NCBI GenBank assembly: GCA_021815695.1
Contig: JAKAZT010000008.1
Location: forward strand, 1 to 37,269
Source: Pseudomonadota bacterium
GTDB lineage: Bacteria > Pseudomonadota > Gammaproteobacteria > Xanthomonadales > Rhodanobacteraceae
DNA length: 37,269 nucleotides
Direction: 5' to 3'
Numbering within the stretch: the stretch's first letter is position 1; each line of letters opens with the position of its first letter. Of this stretch, positions 1-8,209 are shown piece by piece. Under the pieces are notes generated by a model, which saw only the letters and a list, made by a program, of their open reading frames with translations, was not told the DNA's origin and searched no databases. Both the position numbers and the translations under genes were made by a program.

Positions 1-2
1 CC

Positions 3-254
3 ATCTACGACATCATCGCCAAGGAAGCCGGCATCGACCGCGGCAAGATCACCGCGGAGGCGACGCTGAAGGATCTCGAAATCCAGTCGCTGGACGCGGT
101 CCAGATCCTGTTCGAGATCGAGGACCACTTCAAGATCGCCATGCCCGACCGCGATCCCAACTTCGACACCGAGTCGGTCAAGGGTCTTGTCAGCACGGTC
201 GAGAAACTGCTGGCCGACAAGGCCGCGCAGCCGCCGGCCGCGCCTGCGGCCTGA
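3..254 (+). CDS. Acyl carrier protein, 5'-truncated by window edge
   Basis: Frame 3 reads IYDIIAKEAGIDRGKITAEATLKDLEIQSLDAVQILFEIEDHFKIAMPDRDPNFDTESVKGLVSTVEKLL then TGA at 252-254. Ser in a QSLDAVQ motif (DSL-like phosphopantetheine site) with the ACP helix pattern. Confidence 0.85.
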   Translation: MYDIIAKEAGIDRGKITAEATLKDLEIQSLDAVQILFEIEDHFKIAMPDRDPNFDTESVKGLVSTVEKLLADKAAQPPAAPAA

Positions 255-272
255 CCACATCCACCCGTCGGC

Positions 273-1487
273 ATGCGCAAGGTCGTCATCACCGGCATCG
301 GCGCGGTCAGCCCGCTGGGGCTGACTGCCACCGCCACCTGGGCCGGCATGCGCGCGGGGCGCGTCGCCATCGGGCCGCTGCAGAGTATGCCGCGCGAGGG
401 CCTGCGCGCCGGCATCGCCGCCGAGGTGAACGACTTCGACCCGCTGGCGCATTTCGACGAAAAACGCCTGCTCCTGCTCGACCGCGTCAGCCAGTTCGCG
501 CTGGTCGCCGCGCGCGAGGCGGTGGCGCAGGCGGGCCTCGAGTTTCGCGCCGGCGGGCTGGGCGTGCGCACCGCCTGCATCGTCGGCACCGGCATGGGCG
601 GCGAGCTGACCCGCGACGAGGCCTCGCGGCGCATGTATGCGGACAACAATCCGCGCGTGCATCCGCTGGCCATCGTCAAGACCATGGCCAACGCGCCGGC
701 CTGCCAGATCAGCATGGAGTTCGGCCTGACCGGACCGACCTTCGCCGTGGTCAGCGCCTGCGCCTCCTCCAACCACGCGCTGGCGCAGGCGCTGCAGATG
801 ATCCGCTGCGGCATGGCCGATATCGCCGTGGCCGGCGGCACCGAGGCCTGCATCTCGCTGGGCAGCGTGCGCGCGTGGGAAGCGATGCGCGTGCTCGCCG
901 ACGACACCTGCCGGCCGTTCTGCAAGCAGCGCCGCGGTCTGGTGCTGGGTGAGGGCGCCGGCATCTTCGTGCTGGAATCGCTGCAGCACGCACAGGCGCG
1001 CGGCGCGACCATCCTCGCCGAGTTCGCCGGCGCCGGCATGTCGGCCGACGCCGGTGACATCGTGTACCCCAAGGTCGAGGGCGCGGCCGCGGCGATGCAG
1101 GCGGCGCTGGCCGACGCCGGTCTCGCGCCCGAAGACGTCGATTACATCAACGCCCACGGCACCGGCACGCCGGCCAACGACCCGACCGAGACCCAGGCCA
1201 TCCGTCGCGTCTTCGGCGCCGCCGCCGACGCGCTGGCGGTGTCCTCGACCAAGTCGATGCACGGCCATGCGCTGGGCGCGGCCGGCGCGATCGAGCTGAT
1301 CGCCGTGCTCGGCGCCCTGCGCGACGGCGTGATCCCGCCGACCGCCAACTTCCTCGATCCCGATCCCGCCTGCGACCTCGACTACGTGCCCAACGTCGCT
1401 CGCGAGCGCCCGCTGCGCGCCGCGCTCAGCAACTCGTTCGCCTTCGGCGGACTGAACGCCGTGCTGGCGCTGAAGCGCGCCGGCTGA
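273..1487 (+). CDS. Beta-ketoacyl-ACP synthase (KAS II/FabF-like)
   Basis: [13 protein letters not shown]-terminus; catalytic Cys in [10 protein letters not shown]; His motifs [15 protein letters not shown] and [29 protein letters not shown]-terminus. Directly downstream of the ACP. Confidence 0.93.
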   Translation: MRKVVITGIGAVSPLGLTATATWAGMRAGRVAIGPLQSMPREGLRAGIAAEVNDFDPLAHFDEKRLLLLDRVSQFALVAAREAVAQAGLEFRAGGLGVRTACIVGTGMGGELTRDEASRRMYADNNPRVHPLAIVKTMANAPACQISMEFGLTGPTFAVVSACASSNHALAQALQMIRCGMADIAVAGGTEACISLGSVRAWEAMRVLADDTCRPFCKQRRGLVLGEGAGIFVLESLQHAQARGATILAEFAGAGMSADAGDIVYPKVEGAAAAMQAALADAGLAPEDVDYINAHGTGTPANDPTETQAIRRVFGAAADALAVSSTKSMHGHALGAAGAIELIAVLGALRDGVIPPTANFLDPDPACDLDYVPNVARERPLRAALSNSFAFGGLNAVLALKRAG

Positions 1488-1523
1488 TCGCCCGCGCCGA
1501 CACGGTTGCGGGCGACTCGCATG

Positions 1524-1559
1524 CCGCCCGGACAAAGCCGGGCGGATCACTCCGCCCGG
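1524..1559. terminator. Putative bidirectional terminator / alternating hairpins between convergent genes
   Basis: CCGCCCGG (1524-1531), CCGGGCGGA (1538-1546) and TCCGCCCGG (1551-1559). The middle arm can pair with either neighbour. Lies between the KAS stop (1487) and the aminotransferase stop (1584, minus). No U-tract. Confidence 0.45.
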
Positions 1560-1583
1560 TCGGGTGTGCTCCGAACCTGCGGC

Positions 1584-2957
1584 TCAGACGACCTTCTTCG
1601 CCCGCGTCAGCAGCTGGTCGAGCAGGGTCATGGCGAGATCGATCTCCTCGCTGCTGATGTGCAGCGACGGCGCGAAGGTGATCACGTTCTTGTAGTAGCC
1701 GCCGATGTCGAGCACCAGGCCGATCTTCTTGCCCTTGTGGTCGAGATCGCCGGCGAGGCCGATGTCGACCATGCGATCGACCAGCTTCTTGCTGGGCGTG
1801 AAGCCGTCGGCTTCGCAGATCTCGGCGCGCAGGGCCAGGCCCAGGCCGTCGACGTCGCCGATCTCCGGATGGCGCCGCTGCAGGTCCTTGAGCCCGGCGA
1901 GGAAATGCGCGCCCTTGGCCATGACCATGCTTTCGTAGTCGGTCTCGGCGAGCATCCTCATGGTCTCCAGCGCGACCGCGGTGCCCAGCGGATTGGCGTT
2001 GAAGGTGGAATGCGTCGAGCCCGGCGGAAACTGCTTCGGGTTGATCAGCTCCTCGCGCGCCCAGATGCCCGACAGCGGATTGAGGCCGTTGGTGATCGCC
2101 TTGCCGAACACGATCACGTCGGGCTTGACCCCGAAGTGCTCGATCGCCCACAGCTTGCCGGTGCGGTAGACGCCCATCTGGATCTCGTCGACCACCATCA
2201 GCACGCCGTGCTGGTCGAGCACCTTCTTGATGCCGGCGAAGTAGTTCATCGGCGGCAGCACGTAGCCGCCGGTGCCCTGCAGCGGCTCGAGGTACAGCGC
2301 GGCGTATTCGCACTCGCCGGCCTTGGGGTCCCACACGCCGTAGTACTCGGTCTCGAACAGGCGCGCGAACTCGCGCACCAGTTGCTCGCCGTACTCCTCC
2401 TTGCTCATGCCCTTGGGGCCGCGGAAGTGGTACGGGAACGGCAGGAACATCGCGCGATCACCGAAGTGGCCGTAGCGGCGGCGGTAGCGGTAACTGGAGG
2501 TGATCGCCGAGGCGCCCAGCGTGCGCCCGTGGTAGCCGCCCTCGTAGGCGAACATCAGGCTCTTGCCGCCCTTGAAGTTGCGCACCAGCTTGAGCGAGTC
2601 CTCGACCGCCTGCGCGCCGCCGACGTTGAAGTGCACGCGCCCGGGCAGACCGAACTTGCGCTCGGCGTCCTGGGCGATGAACCGGGCCAGCTCGATCTTC
2701 TCGACGTGCAGGTACTGGCTGGCGACCTGCGGCAGCTTGTCGATCTGGCGCTTGAGAGCGTCGTTGAGGCGCTTGTTGGCGTAGCCGAAGTTGACCGCCG
2801 AATACCACATCTGCAGGTCGAGATAGGCCGTGCCCGCGGCGTCGTACATGTAACTGCCATCGCAGCGGTCGAAGATCTTGGGCGGCTCGCTGTAGTGGAC
2901 GGTATCGCCGAAGGAGCAGTACCTGGCCTCGTCGGCCAGAAGATCAGTTTCGCGCAT
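1584..2957 (-). CDS. Class III PLP-dependent aminotransferase
   Basis: [47 protein letters not shown]-lysine motif [34 protein letters not shown]. Confidence 0.92.
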   Translation of the reverse strand: MRETDLLADEARYCSFGDTVHYSEPPKIFDRCDGSYMYDAAGTAYLDLQMWYSAVNFGYANKRLNDALKRQIDKLPQVASQYLHVEKIELARFIAQDAERKFGLPGRVHFNVGGAQAVEDSLKLVRNFKGGKSLMFAYEGGYHGRTLGASAITSSYRYRRRYGHFGDRAMFLPFPYHFRGPKGMSKEEYGEQLVREFARLFETEYYGVWDPKAGECEYAALYLEPLQGTGGYVLPPMNYFAGIKKVLDQHGVLMVVDEIQMGVYRTGKLWAIEHFGVKPDVIVFGKAITNGLNPLSGIWAREELINPKQFPPGSTHSTFNANPLGTAVALETMRMLAETDYESMVMAKGAHFLAGLKDLQRRHPEIGDVDGLGLALRAEICEADGFTPSKKLVDRMVDIGLAGDLDHKGKKIGLVLDIGGYYKNVITFAPSLHISSEEIDLAMTLLDQLLTRAKKVV

Positions 2958-3660
2958 GGAGTGGATGACCTGAATGCAGCGGGGAGGTGGCGGAGGCGCC
3001 GGCCAGTTCGCCGACCAGCAGCGCCGGTAGCGCTATCAGCGCGTCGGCAAAGCCGCGGATCGGCAGGTGCGGCAGGCCCTGTTCGCGGCAGCGCTGGATC
3101 AGCTTGGACTTGGCGAACACGAAATCGACCGAACCGGCGGCGCAGAAGTCCGAGGTGCCGTCGCCGATCAGCAGCACGCGCGGATGGTTGACCCGCTCGC
3201 GGGCGACATGGTCGCACTTGCAGGTGCCGCTGGCGGCGTGACAGCCGGGGTTTGAATGCGGAAACTCCAGCCGGTAGCGGCGCGGACCGGCGAGTTCGAG
3301 GCGGTTGGCGACGATCGGCAGCATGCCCAGATCGTGGCGCGCGAGGATGCGGCGGATGGCGAGATCGAGTCCGTCGCTGACGATGGTCACCGGCACGCCG
3401 GCGCCCAGCGCGGCGCGCACGAAGGCGGGAAAGTCGGGATCGATCCGGATGCGGTCGATCGCGGCGTCGAACTGCGCCGGGCTCATGTCGAGCAGGGCGA
3501 TCTGGCCGGCCATGCAGGCGCGCGAGCCGATCTCGCCGTGTTGCCAGGCGGTCTCCAGTTCCTCCCAGCCGGGGCGCCCGTAGCGCTCCAGCAGCAGATC
3601 GGTCACGTCGCCGACGCTGACGGTACCGTCGAAATCACAGGCGATGGTCCAGCCGGGCAC
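2944..3660 (-). CDS. HAD-IB family (MtnX-like) phosphatase
   Basis: From likely GTG start at 3660: VPGWTIACDFDGTVSVGDVTDLLLERYG (DxDGT motif I), VTIVSDG (motif II), HPRVLLIGDGTSDFCAAG (motif IV). The ORF extends upstream to 3756 without homology-like sequence. Confidence 0.85.
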   Translation of the reverse strand: MPGWTIACDFDGTVSVGDVTDLLLERYGRPGWEELETAWQHGEIGSRACMAGQIALLDMSPAQFDAAIDRIRIDPDFPAFVRAALGAGVPVTIVSDGLDLAIRRILARHDLGMLPIVANRLELAGPRRYRLEFPHSNPGCHAASGTCKCDHVARERVNHPRVLLIGDGTSDFCAAGSVDFVFAKSKLIQRCREQGLPHLPIRGFADALIALPALLVGELAGASATSPLHSGHPLHARN

Positions 3661-3788
3661 GGCGCACCTCGAAACAGGGGAAAAACGGCCGCAGCGTAGC
3701 AAGTCGAGTTTGCGGCAGGCTTTGGGCAACCACGCATGAGGTGCGCAGCAGGTCACTGGGACCCGCCGGCGCGTCCGAAGTTGCCATG

Positions 3789-4700
3789 TTACTGAACGGC
3801 GCGTTCAGTGTCCTTTCGTTCTGTGATGAACTTCACCAGTACCCGCTGTCCGACATGCAGGCCGGCGGCATCCAGCGCCAGCACGCAATCGACGTCGTGG
3901 GCATCGGCGGGCTGGTCGTGCTGCGGGCCGAGCCGGGTCGGCCCGTAGACCAGACCCAGCCGCAGCACGTGGGCCGGCCAGGTGCGACCGCCGCCGCCGG
4001 CATCCAGCACCACCTCGGCGCGCATGCCGGGCTGCACCCGATCGATGAACGACTCGTTGAGTTCGGCGCGCACGATCAGCGGCCGCTGCGGCTGCAGCTC
4101 GAACAGCGGCTGCGCCGCCTGCGCGCCGACCGTCTCGCCCGGCTGCACGTAGCGGCGCACGATGGTGCCGGCCACCGGTGCACGCAGGCTGCGCAGATCG
4201 AGTTCGTGCTGCGCCTGGGCCAGCCGTGCCTGCGCCAGCGCGACGCTGGCGCGGGCGGCGCCGATCTCGGCGCGCAGACCGGCCAGCGTCGAGGCCGCAT
4301 CCGCGCTGTCCTGCTGCGACGCCGCGTCGGCCCGGGCCGCAGCCGCCACGCGCTCGGCGCGCGTCTGCGCGGCCGGCAGCCGTGCGGCCAGTTCGTCGGC
4401 TCGAGCGCGCGCCTGGTCGAGTTCGGCACGCGCCATCGTCACCCCCAGCTCGGCGGCGCGCGAGTCCAGGGTCAGCAGCAGCTGGCCGCGCCGGACCACG
4501 GCGCCTTCGGCCACCGGAACCGTCGCCACCACGCCGTCGCGGCGCGGCAGCAGGCGCAGCAGACCGCCCTCGACATCGACCACGCCGCGCGCCATCGCGA
4601 CATAGGCCTGCGCTGCAGTGGGCGGCGCCGCAGACCGGCCCGAGCAGGCGGCGAGCGCGAATGGCAACACCAGCAGGCAGGCAAGGCGCCGCATGGTCAT
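3789..4700 (-). CDS. HlyD/DevB-type periplasmic adaptor lipoprotein
   Basis: MTMRRLACLLVLPFALAACSG (lipobox LAAC), biotinyl-lipoyl-like RDGVVATVPVAEGAVVRRGQLLLTLD, coiled coil, LRAPVAGTIVRRYVQPGETV. Start inside ORF 3789..5291, overlapping the ATPase stop. Confidence 0.88.
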   Translation of the reverse strand: MTMRRLACLLVLPFALAACSGRSAAPPTAAQAYVAMARGVVDVEGGLLRLLPRRDGVVATVPVAEGAVVRRGQLLLTLDSRAAELGVTMARAELDQARARADELAARLPAAQTRAERVAAAARADAASQQDSADAASTLAGLRAEIGAARASVALAQARLAQAQHELDLRSLRAPVAGTIVRRYVQPGETVGAQAAQPLFELQPQRPLIVRAELNESFIDRVQPGMRAEVVLDAGGGGRTWPAHVLRLGLVYGPTRLGPQHDQPADAHDVDCVLALDAAGLHVGQRVLVKFITERKDTERAVQ

Positions 4701-5422
4701 GACGAAGACTCCTCGACGGATGACGAACCGGGCGCGGCATTGCGCTGGTCGGACAGGATGCGCCCGTCCTCCATGCGCAGCACGCGGTCGGCGTGGGTGA
4801 CCAGGCGCGGATCGTGGCTGACACAGAGCACGGTGGCGCCATGGCCGCGGGCGATGCGATGCAGGATGTCGATCACGGTCTGGCCGCTCTTGGCGTCCAG
4901 CGCGCTGGTCGGCTCGTCGGCAAAGAACAGCTGCGGTTGCTTGGCCAGCGCACGGGCGATGGCGACGCGCTGCTTCTCGCCGCCGGACAGCTCGGCCGGG
5001 CGCAGGTGGCGCCGGTGCGCCAGATCGACCTCGTCCAGGGCGTCCTCGGCGCGGCGCCGCGCGGCGGCGTGGCCCAGTCCCAGGTAACCCAGCGGCAGCA
5101 TCACCTGCTCCAGCGCGGTCAGCGCCGGAAACAGGTTGAAGCCCTGGAACACGAAACCCAGATGCTGCAGGCGGAAGCGCTGCAGGCCGGCGCGGTCGAG
5201 CTCCCAGACGCGCTCGCCCAGCGCCTCGACGCTGCCGGCGTCGGGGCGCTCCAGCCCGCTGAGGATCGCCAGCAGGGTGCTCTTGCCGCAACCCGAAGGA
5301 CCCGAGATCAGGGTCAGCTCGGCGCTCATCAGCTCGATCGACAGCCCGTCCAGCACCTGCGTGCGCACCTTGCCCGACAAAAACGACTTGGCAACGCGGT
5401 CGGCGCGGATCGCGGTCATCAT
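4697..5422 (-). CDS. ABC transporter ATP-binding protein (DevA/LolD/MacB class)
   Basis: Walker A GPSGCGKST, Q-loop FVFQGFNLFPALTALEQVMLP, signature LSGGEKQRVAIARALA, Walker B LFFADEPTSALD. Start MMTAIRADRV inside ORF 4697..6526. Confidence 0.93.
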   Translation of the reverse strand: MMTAIRADRVAKSFLSGKVRTQVLDGLSIELMSAELTLISGPSGCGKSTLLAILSGLERPDAGSVEALGERVWELDRAGLQRFRLQHLGFVFQGFNLFPALTALEQVMLPLGYLGLGHAAARRRAEDALDEVDLAHRRHLRPAELSGGEKQRVAIARALAKQPQLFFADEPTSALDAKSGQTVIDILHRIARGHGATVLCVSHDPRLVTHADRVLRMEDGRILSDQRNAAPGSSSVEESSS

Positions 5423-5427
5423 CGCGT

Positions 5428-6561
5428 TCACCGCAGCAGCCGCGCGGGATCGGCGCGGCGCAGCGTGCGTACCGCCATCAGCCCCGACACCAGCGCGATC
5501 GCCATGACCAGTCCGGCGCAGACCAGCACGCCCAGCGGACTCAGCGCCACCGGCACGTCCTGGCCGATCGCCACCGCCAGCACCAGCGCGCTCAGCACGC
5601 CGCCCAGCAGCAGGCCCAGCGCGCCGATCCAGGTCGCCTGTTCCATCACCACCCGGCTGAGCGCGGCGTAACTGGCGCCCAGCGCGTTGAGCGTGGCGTA
5701 CTCGGTGACCGAGCCGGCGACCGCGCCCATCAGGGTCTGGCTGGTGATCACCGCGCCGACCAGGAACACCACCGCCGACATGAACACCACGCCCAGTCCG
5801 GCGCCGGTCTCGAACAGCCAGTAGCGCACGGTGCGCGCGGAAAAATCCTGCGCCGTCCACACCGCGTAGCGGCGGTGCGTTCCCTGCGGATCGAGCCGCG
5901 CCGCCACCGCGGCGGCCTGCTCGGGGTGCCTGAGCTTGATCAGGTAATAGGCAACCTGGCCGGGATCGTCGACGCCCTGATTGAGGCGCCGCGCGGTCGC
6001 CAGCGAGGTGACGATGTTGACGCCGCCCAGCGCGCGCAGGCCGGCGGCGGTGCCGACCAGGCGCACGCGCACGCCGTTGAGGACGGCGCGGTCGCCGACG
6101 TCGATGCCGAGCTTGGGCAGATCGGCGCGATCGACGATCACCGCGCCCGGCTCCTGCAACAGCAGGCGCAATGCCGGCGGGATGACGTCGGCGAAGGCCA
6201 GTCCGCGCGGTGACGGATCGATGCCGGAGATGAACACCGACACGCTGCCGAGATCGACCGGGCCGTGCCAGTCGCCGTCCACCCACTGGAACGGCTCCAC
6301 CCGCGCCACCGCCGGGTCCATCAGCAGGCGCATCTCGACATCGCGGCCGATCGGGCGGCCGAGGTCGATGCTCTGGGTGCCGGGATAGCCCGCCCAGAGA
6401 TCGGCGCTGGAGCGGGTGATGTAGGTGCTGGCGCTCTCGAAGATGCCGAGCACCAGCGCCAGCTGCACCAGCAACAGCATCCCGGAGAACGCCACCGCCA
6501 GCGTCGCCGGCAGAAAGCGGCGCCATTCGTAGATCAGCGTCTTGCGCGCCAGCGCGATCAT
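5428..6561 (-). CDS. ABC transporter permease, DevC/FtsX-like
   Basis: MIALARKTLIYEWRRFLPATLAVAFSGMLLLVQLALVLGIFESASTYITRSSADLW plus C-terminal FtsX-type TM helices (TEYATLNALGASYAALSRVVMEQ). DevC-like architecture, adjacent to ATPase and adaptor. Confidence 0.88.
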   Translation of the reverse strand: MIALARKTLIYEWRRFLPATLAVAFSGMLLLVQLALVLGIFESASTYITRSSADLWAGYPGTQSIDLGRPIGRDVEMRLLMDPAVARVEPFQWVDGDWHGPVDLGSVSVFISGIDPSPRGLAFADVIPPALRLLLQEPGAVIVDRADLPKLGIDVGDRAVLNGVRVRLVGTAAGLRALGGVNIVTSLATARRLNQGVDDPGQVAYYLIKLRHPEQAAAVAARLDPQGTHRRYAVWTAQDFSARTVRYWLFETGAGLGVVFMSAVVFLVGAVITSQTLMGAVAGSVTEYATLNALGASYAALSRVVMEQATWIGALGLLLGGVLSALVLAVAIGQDVPVALSPLGVLVCAGLVMAIALVSGLMAVRTLRRADPARLLR

Positions 6562-8096
6562 CGCGCGACTCCGGCCGCTGCGGCGGTCGGCGGCGGCGCG
6601 GTCACCGGAGCCGCGCCGCCCTGAGCCTTGTACAGCGCCACCCAGGCCACGCCTTCGGCCTCGCGTGCCTGGCTGGCGACCAGCGCGGCGCGCAGGGTCG
6701 CGATGTTGGCGCCATCGCCCTGGAGTCCATCGGCGAGACCCAGGCGCGCGCGCGTGGCCGCGGCCTGCGCGGCACGCTGCAGCGCCACGGTCGCCGCCGC
6801 ACTCTGCGTCGCGCGCTCGCGCGCCGCGGCCAGTTGCGCCAGCGCCTGCTCGGTCTCGCCGACCGCGGTCAGCACGGTCTGCCGGTAGCTCAGCACCGCC
6901 GCGCGCAAGGCATGGTCGTTCGCCCGCACCTGCGCCTGGCGCAGGCCCCAGTCGAACAGCGGCATGTTGATGATCGGGCCGAAGCTGGGAATGCCGCGCA
7001 GGCGACCGATCTCGCCGCCGGCGGTGCGTGCCGAGGCGGTCATGGTCCAGCCCAGCGCCAGCCGCGGGTAGAGATCGGCGCGGGCGATGCCGAGTTCGCC
7101 CGCGGCGCGCAGCACCGCGGCTTCGGCGCGCTGAATGTCGGGACGCGTGCGCAGCAGATCGGCCGGCGGCAGTACCGCCGTGGCGGCCGGCGGCGCCGGC
7201 AACGGAGCCACCGCGGTCAGCATCGGGTCGGGCTCGGCCTCCCCGAGCAGCACGGCCAACTGCTGTCGCGCCACCACGATCGCCGCCGGGGCGGCGCTGG
7301 CTTCGGCGCGCGCCGTATCGAGCGCGGCCAGTGCGGCATCGCCGGTTTCGGGCGCGGCCAGATGCTGCGCGATCCGCACCCGGGTCAGCGTCACCCGGCG
7401 TTGCGCCGCCGCCACCAGTTCGGCTTCCAGCGCGGCCTGCGCCTGCGCGGCGCGCAGGGCGAGGTAGTTGCGCACCACCTCGGCCACCACCGCCACGCGC
7501 GCCGCGGCCAGATCGGCGGCGGCAAGGCCGGCATTGCCGGCGATCACCCGGCGCTCGCTCTCGGCACGGCCGAACACCCCCAGTTGCCAGACCGCGTCGA
7601 AACCGACCTGGAAATAGCTGGCGGTGCTGCCGGGCGTGGGCTGCTGGTTGGTGTACAGGCTGAGCTGCGGCAGATACCTGGCGGTCACCGTCGGCGCCAG
7701 CGCGCGCGCCGCCGCCAGGCGCTCGCCGGCTGCCTGCAGATCGAGGTTTTCATGCAATGCGCGCGTGACCAGCGTGTCCAGCACGGGATCGCCGAAGCCG
7801 CGCCACCAGTGCGCCAGGTCGGGCCGCGGCCCCAACGCCGGCGCCTGGGCAAAATGACCCGGCAGCGCGATCCGCGGCTGCGGCACCGTCGGCGCCACCG
7901 AGCATCCCGCCAGCAGACTCAGCGCCAGCCCCGCGACGATACCCAGCGCACGGCACGGCCCGTGACCGGCACGGATCGCCCGGGAGCGGCTGGAGCGGAA
8001 CGGGGCACGCGCGACAACGGCTTGCTGCACGATCGATCCTGGGCGTGACGAAGGCGGGCGCGACGCGACGGCGACCGCGGACTGATAGTGAATCAT
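6558..8096 (-). CDS. NodT/TolC-family outer-membrane efflux lipoprotein
   Basis: Lipobox LALSLLAGCSVAPTVPQPRIALPGHF, WWRGFGDPVLDTLV, RPDIQRAEAAVLRAAGELGIARADLYPRLALG, MPLFDWGLRQAQVRAND. Overlaps the permease start. True start codon uncertain. Confidence 0.9.
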   Translation of the reverse strand: MIHYQSAVAVASRPPSSRPGSIVQQAVVARAPFRSSRSRAIRAGHGPCRALGIVAGLALSLLAGCSVAPTVPQPRIALPGHFAQAPALGPRPDLAHWWRGFGDPVLDTLVTRALHENLDLQAAGERLAAARALAPTVTARYLPQLSLYTNQQPTPGSTASYFQVGFDAVWQLGVFGRAESERRVIAGNAGLAAADLAAARVAVVAEVVRNYLALRAAQAQAALEAELVAAAQRRVTLTRVRIAQHLAAPETGDAALAALDTARAEASAAPAAIVVARQQLAVLLGEAEPDPMLTAVAPLPAPPAATAVLPPADLLRTRPDIQRAEAAVLRAAGELGIARADLYPRLALGWTMTASARTAGGEIGRLRGIPSFGPIINMPLFDWGLRQAQVRANDHALRAAVLSYRQTVLTAVGETEQALAQLAAARERATQSAAATVALQRAAQAAATRARLGLADGLQGDGANIATLRAALVASQAREAEGVAWVALYKAQGGAAPVTAPPPTAAAAGVAR

Positions 8097-8209
8097 AGCC
8101 GGCGCGAGGGCGGCGCCCGCCCTGCCGCCGGCAGCAACGGCGATAGCCGCGGCTGCAAGGCGCCGCGGTGCGCCAGTAAAACAGACTAACCTTTACGATC
8201 AGCACTGGC

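Noticed and set aside
1506-3191. 561-aa plus-strand ORF
   Set aside because: Antisense to the class III aminotransferase; His/Leu/Asp-rich shadow composition.
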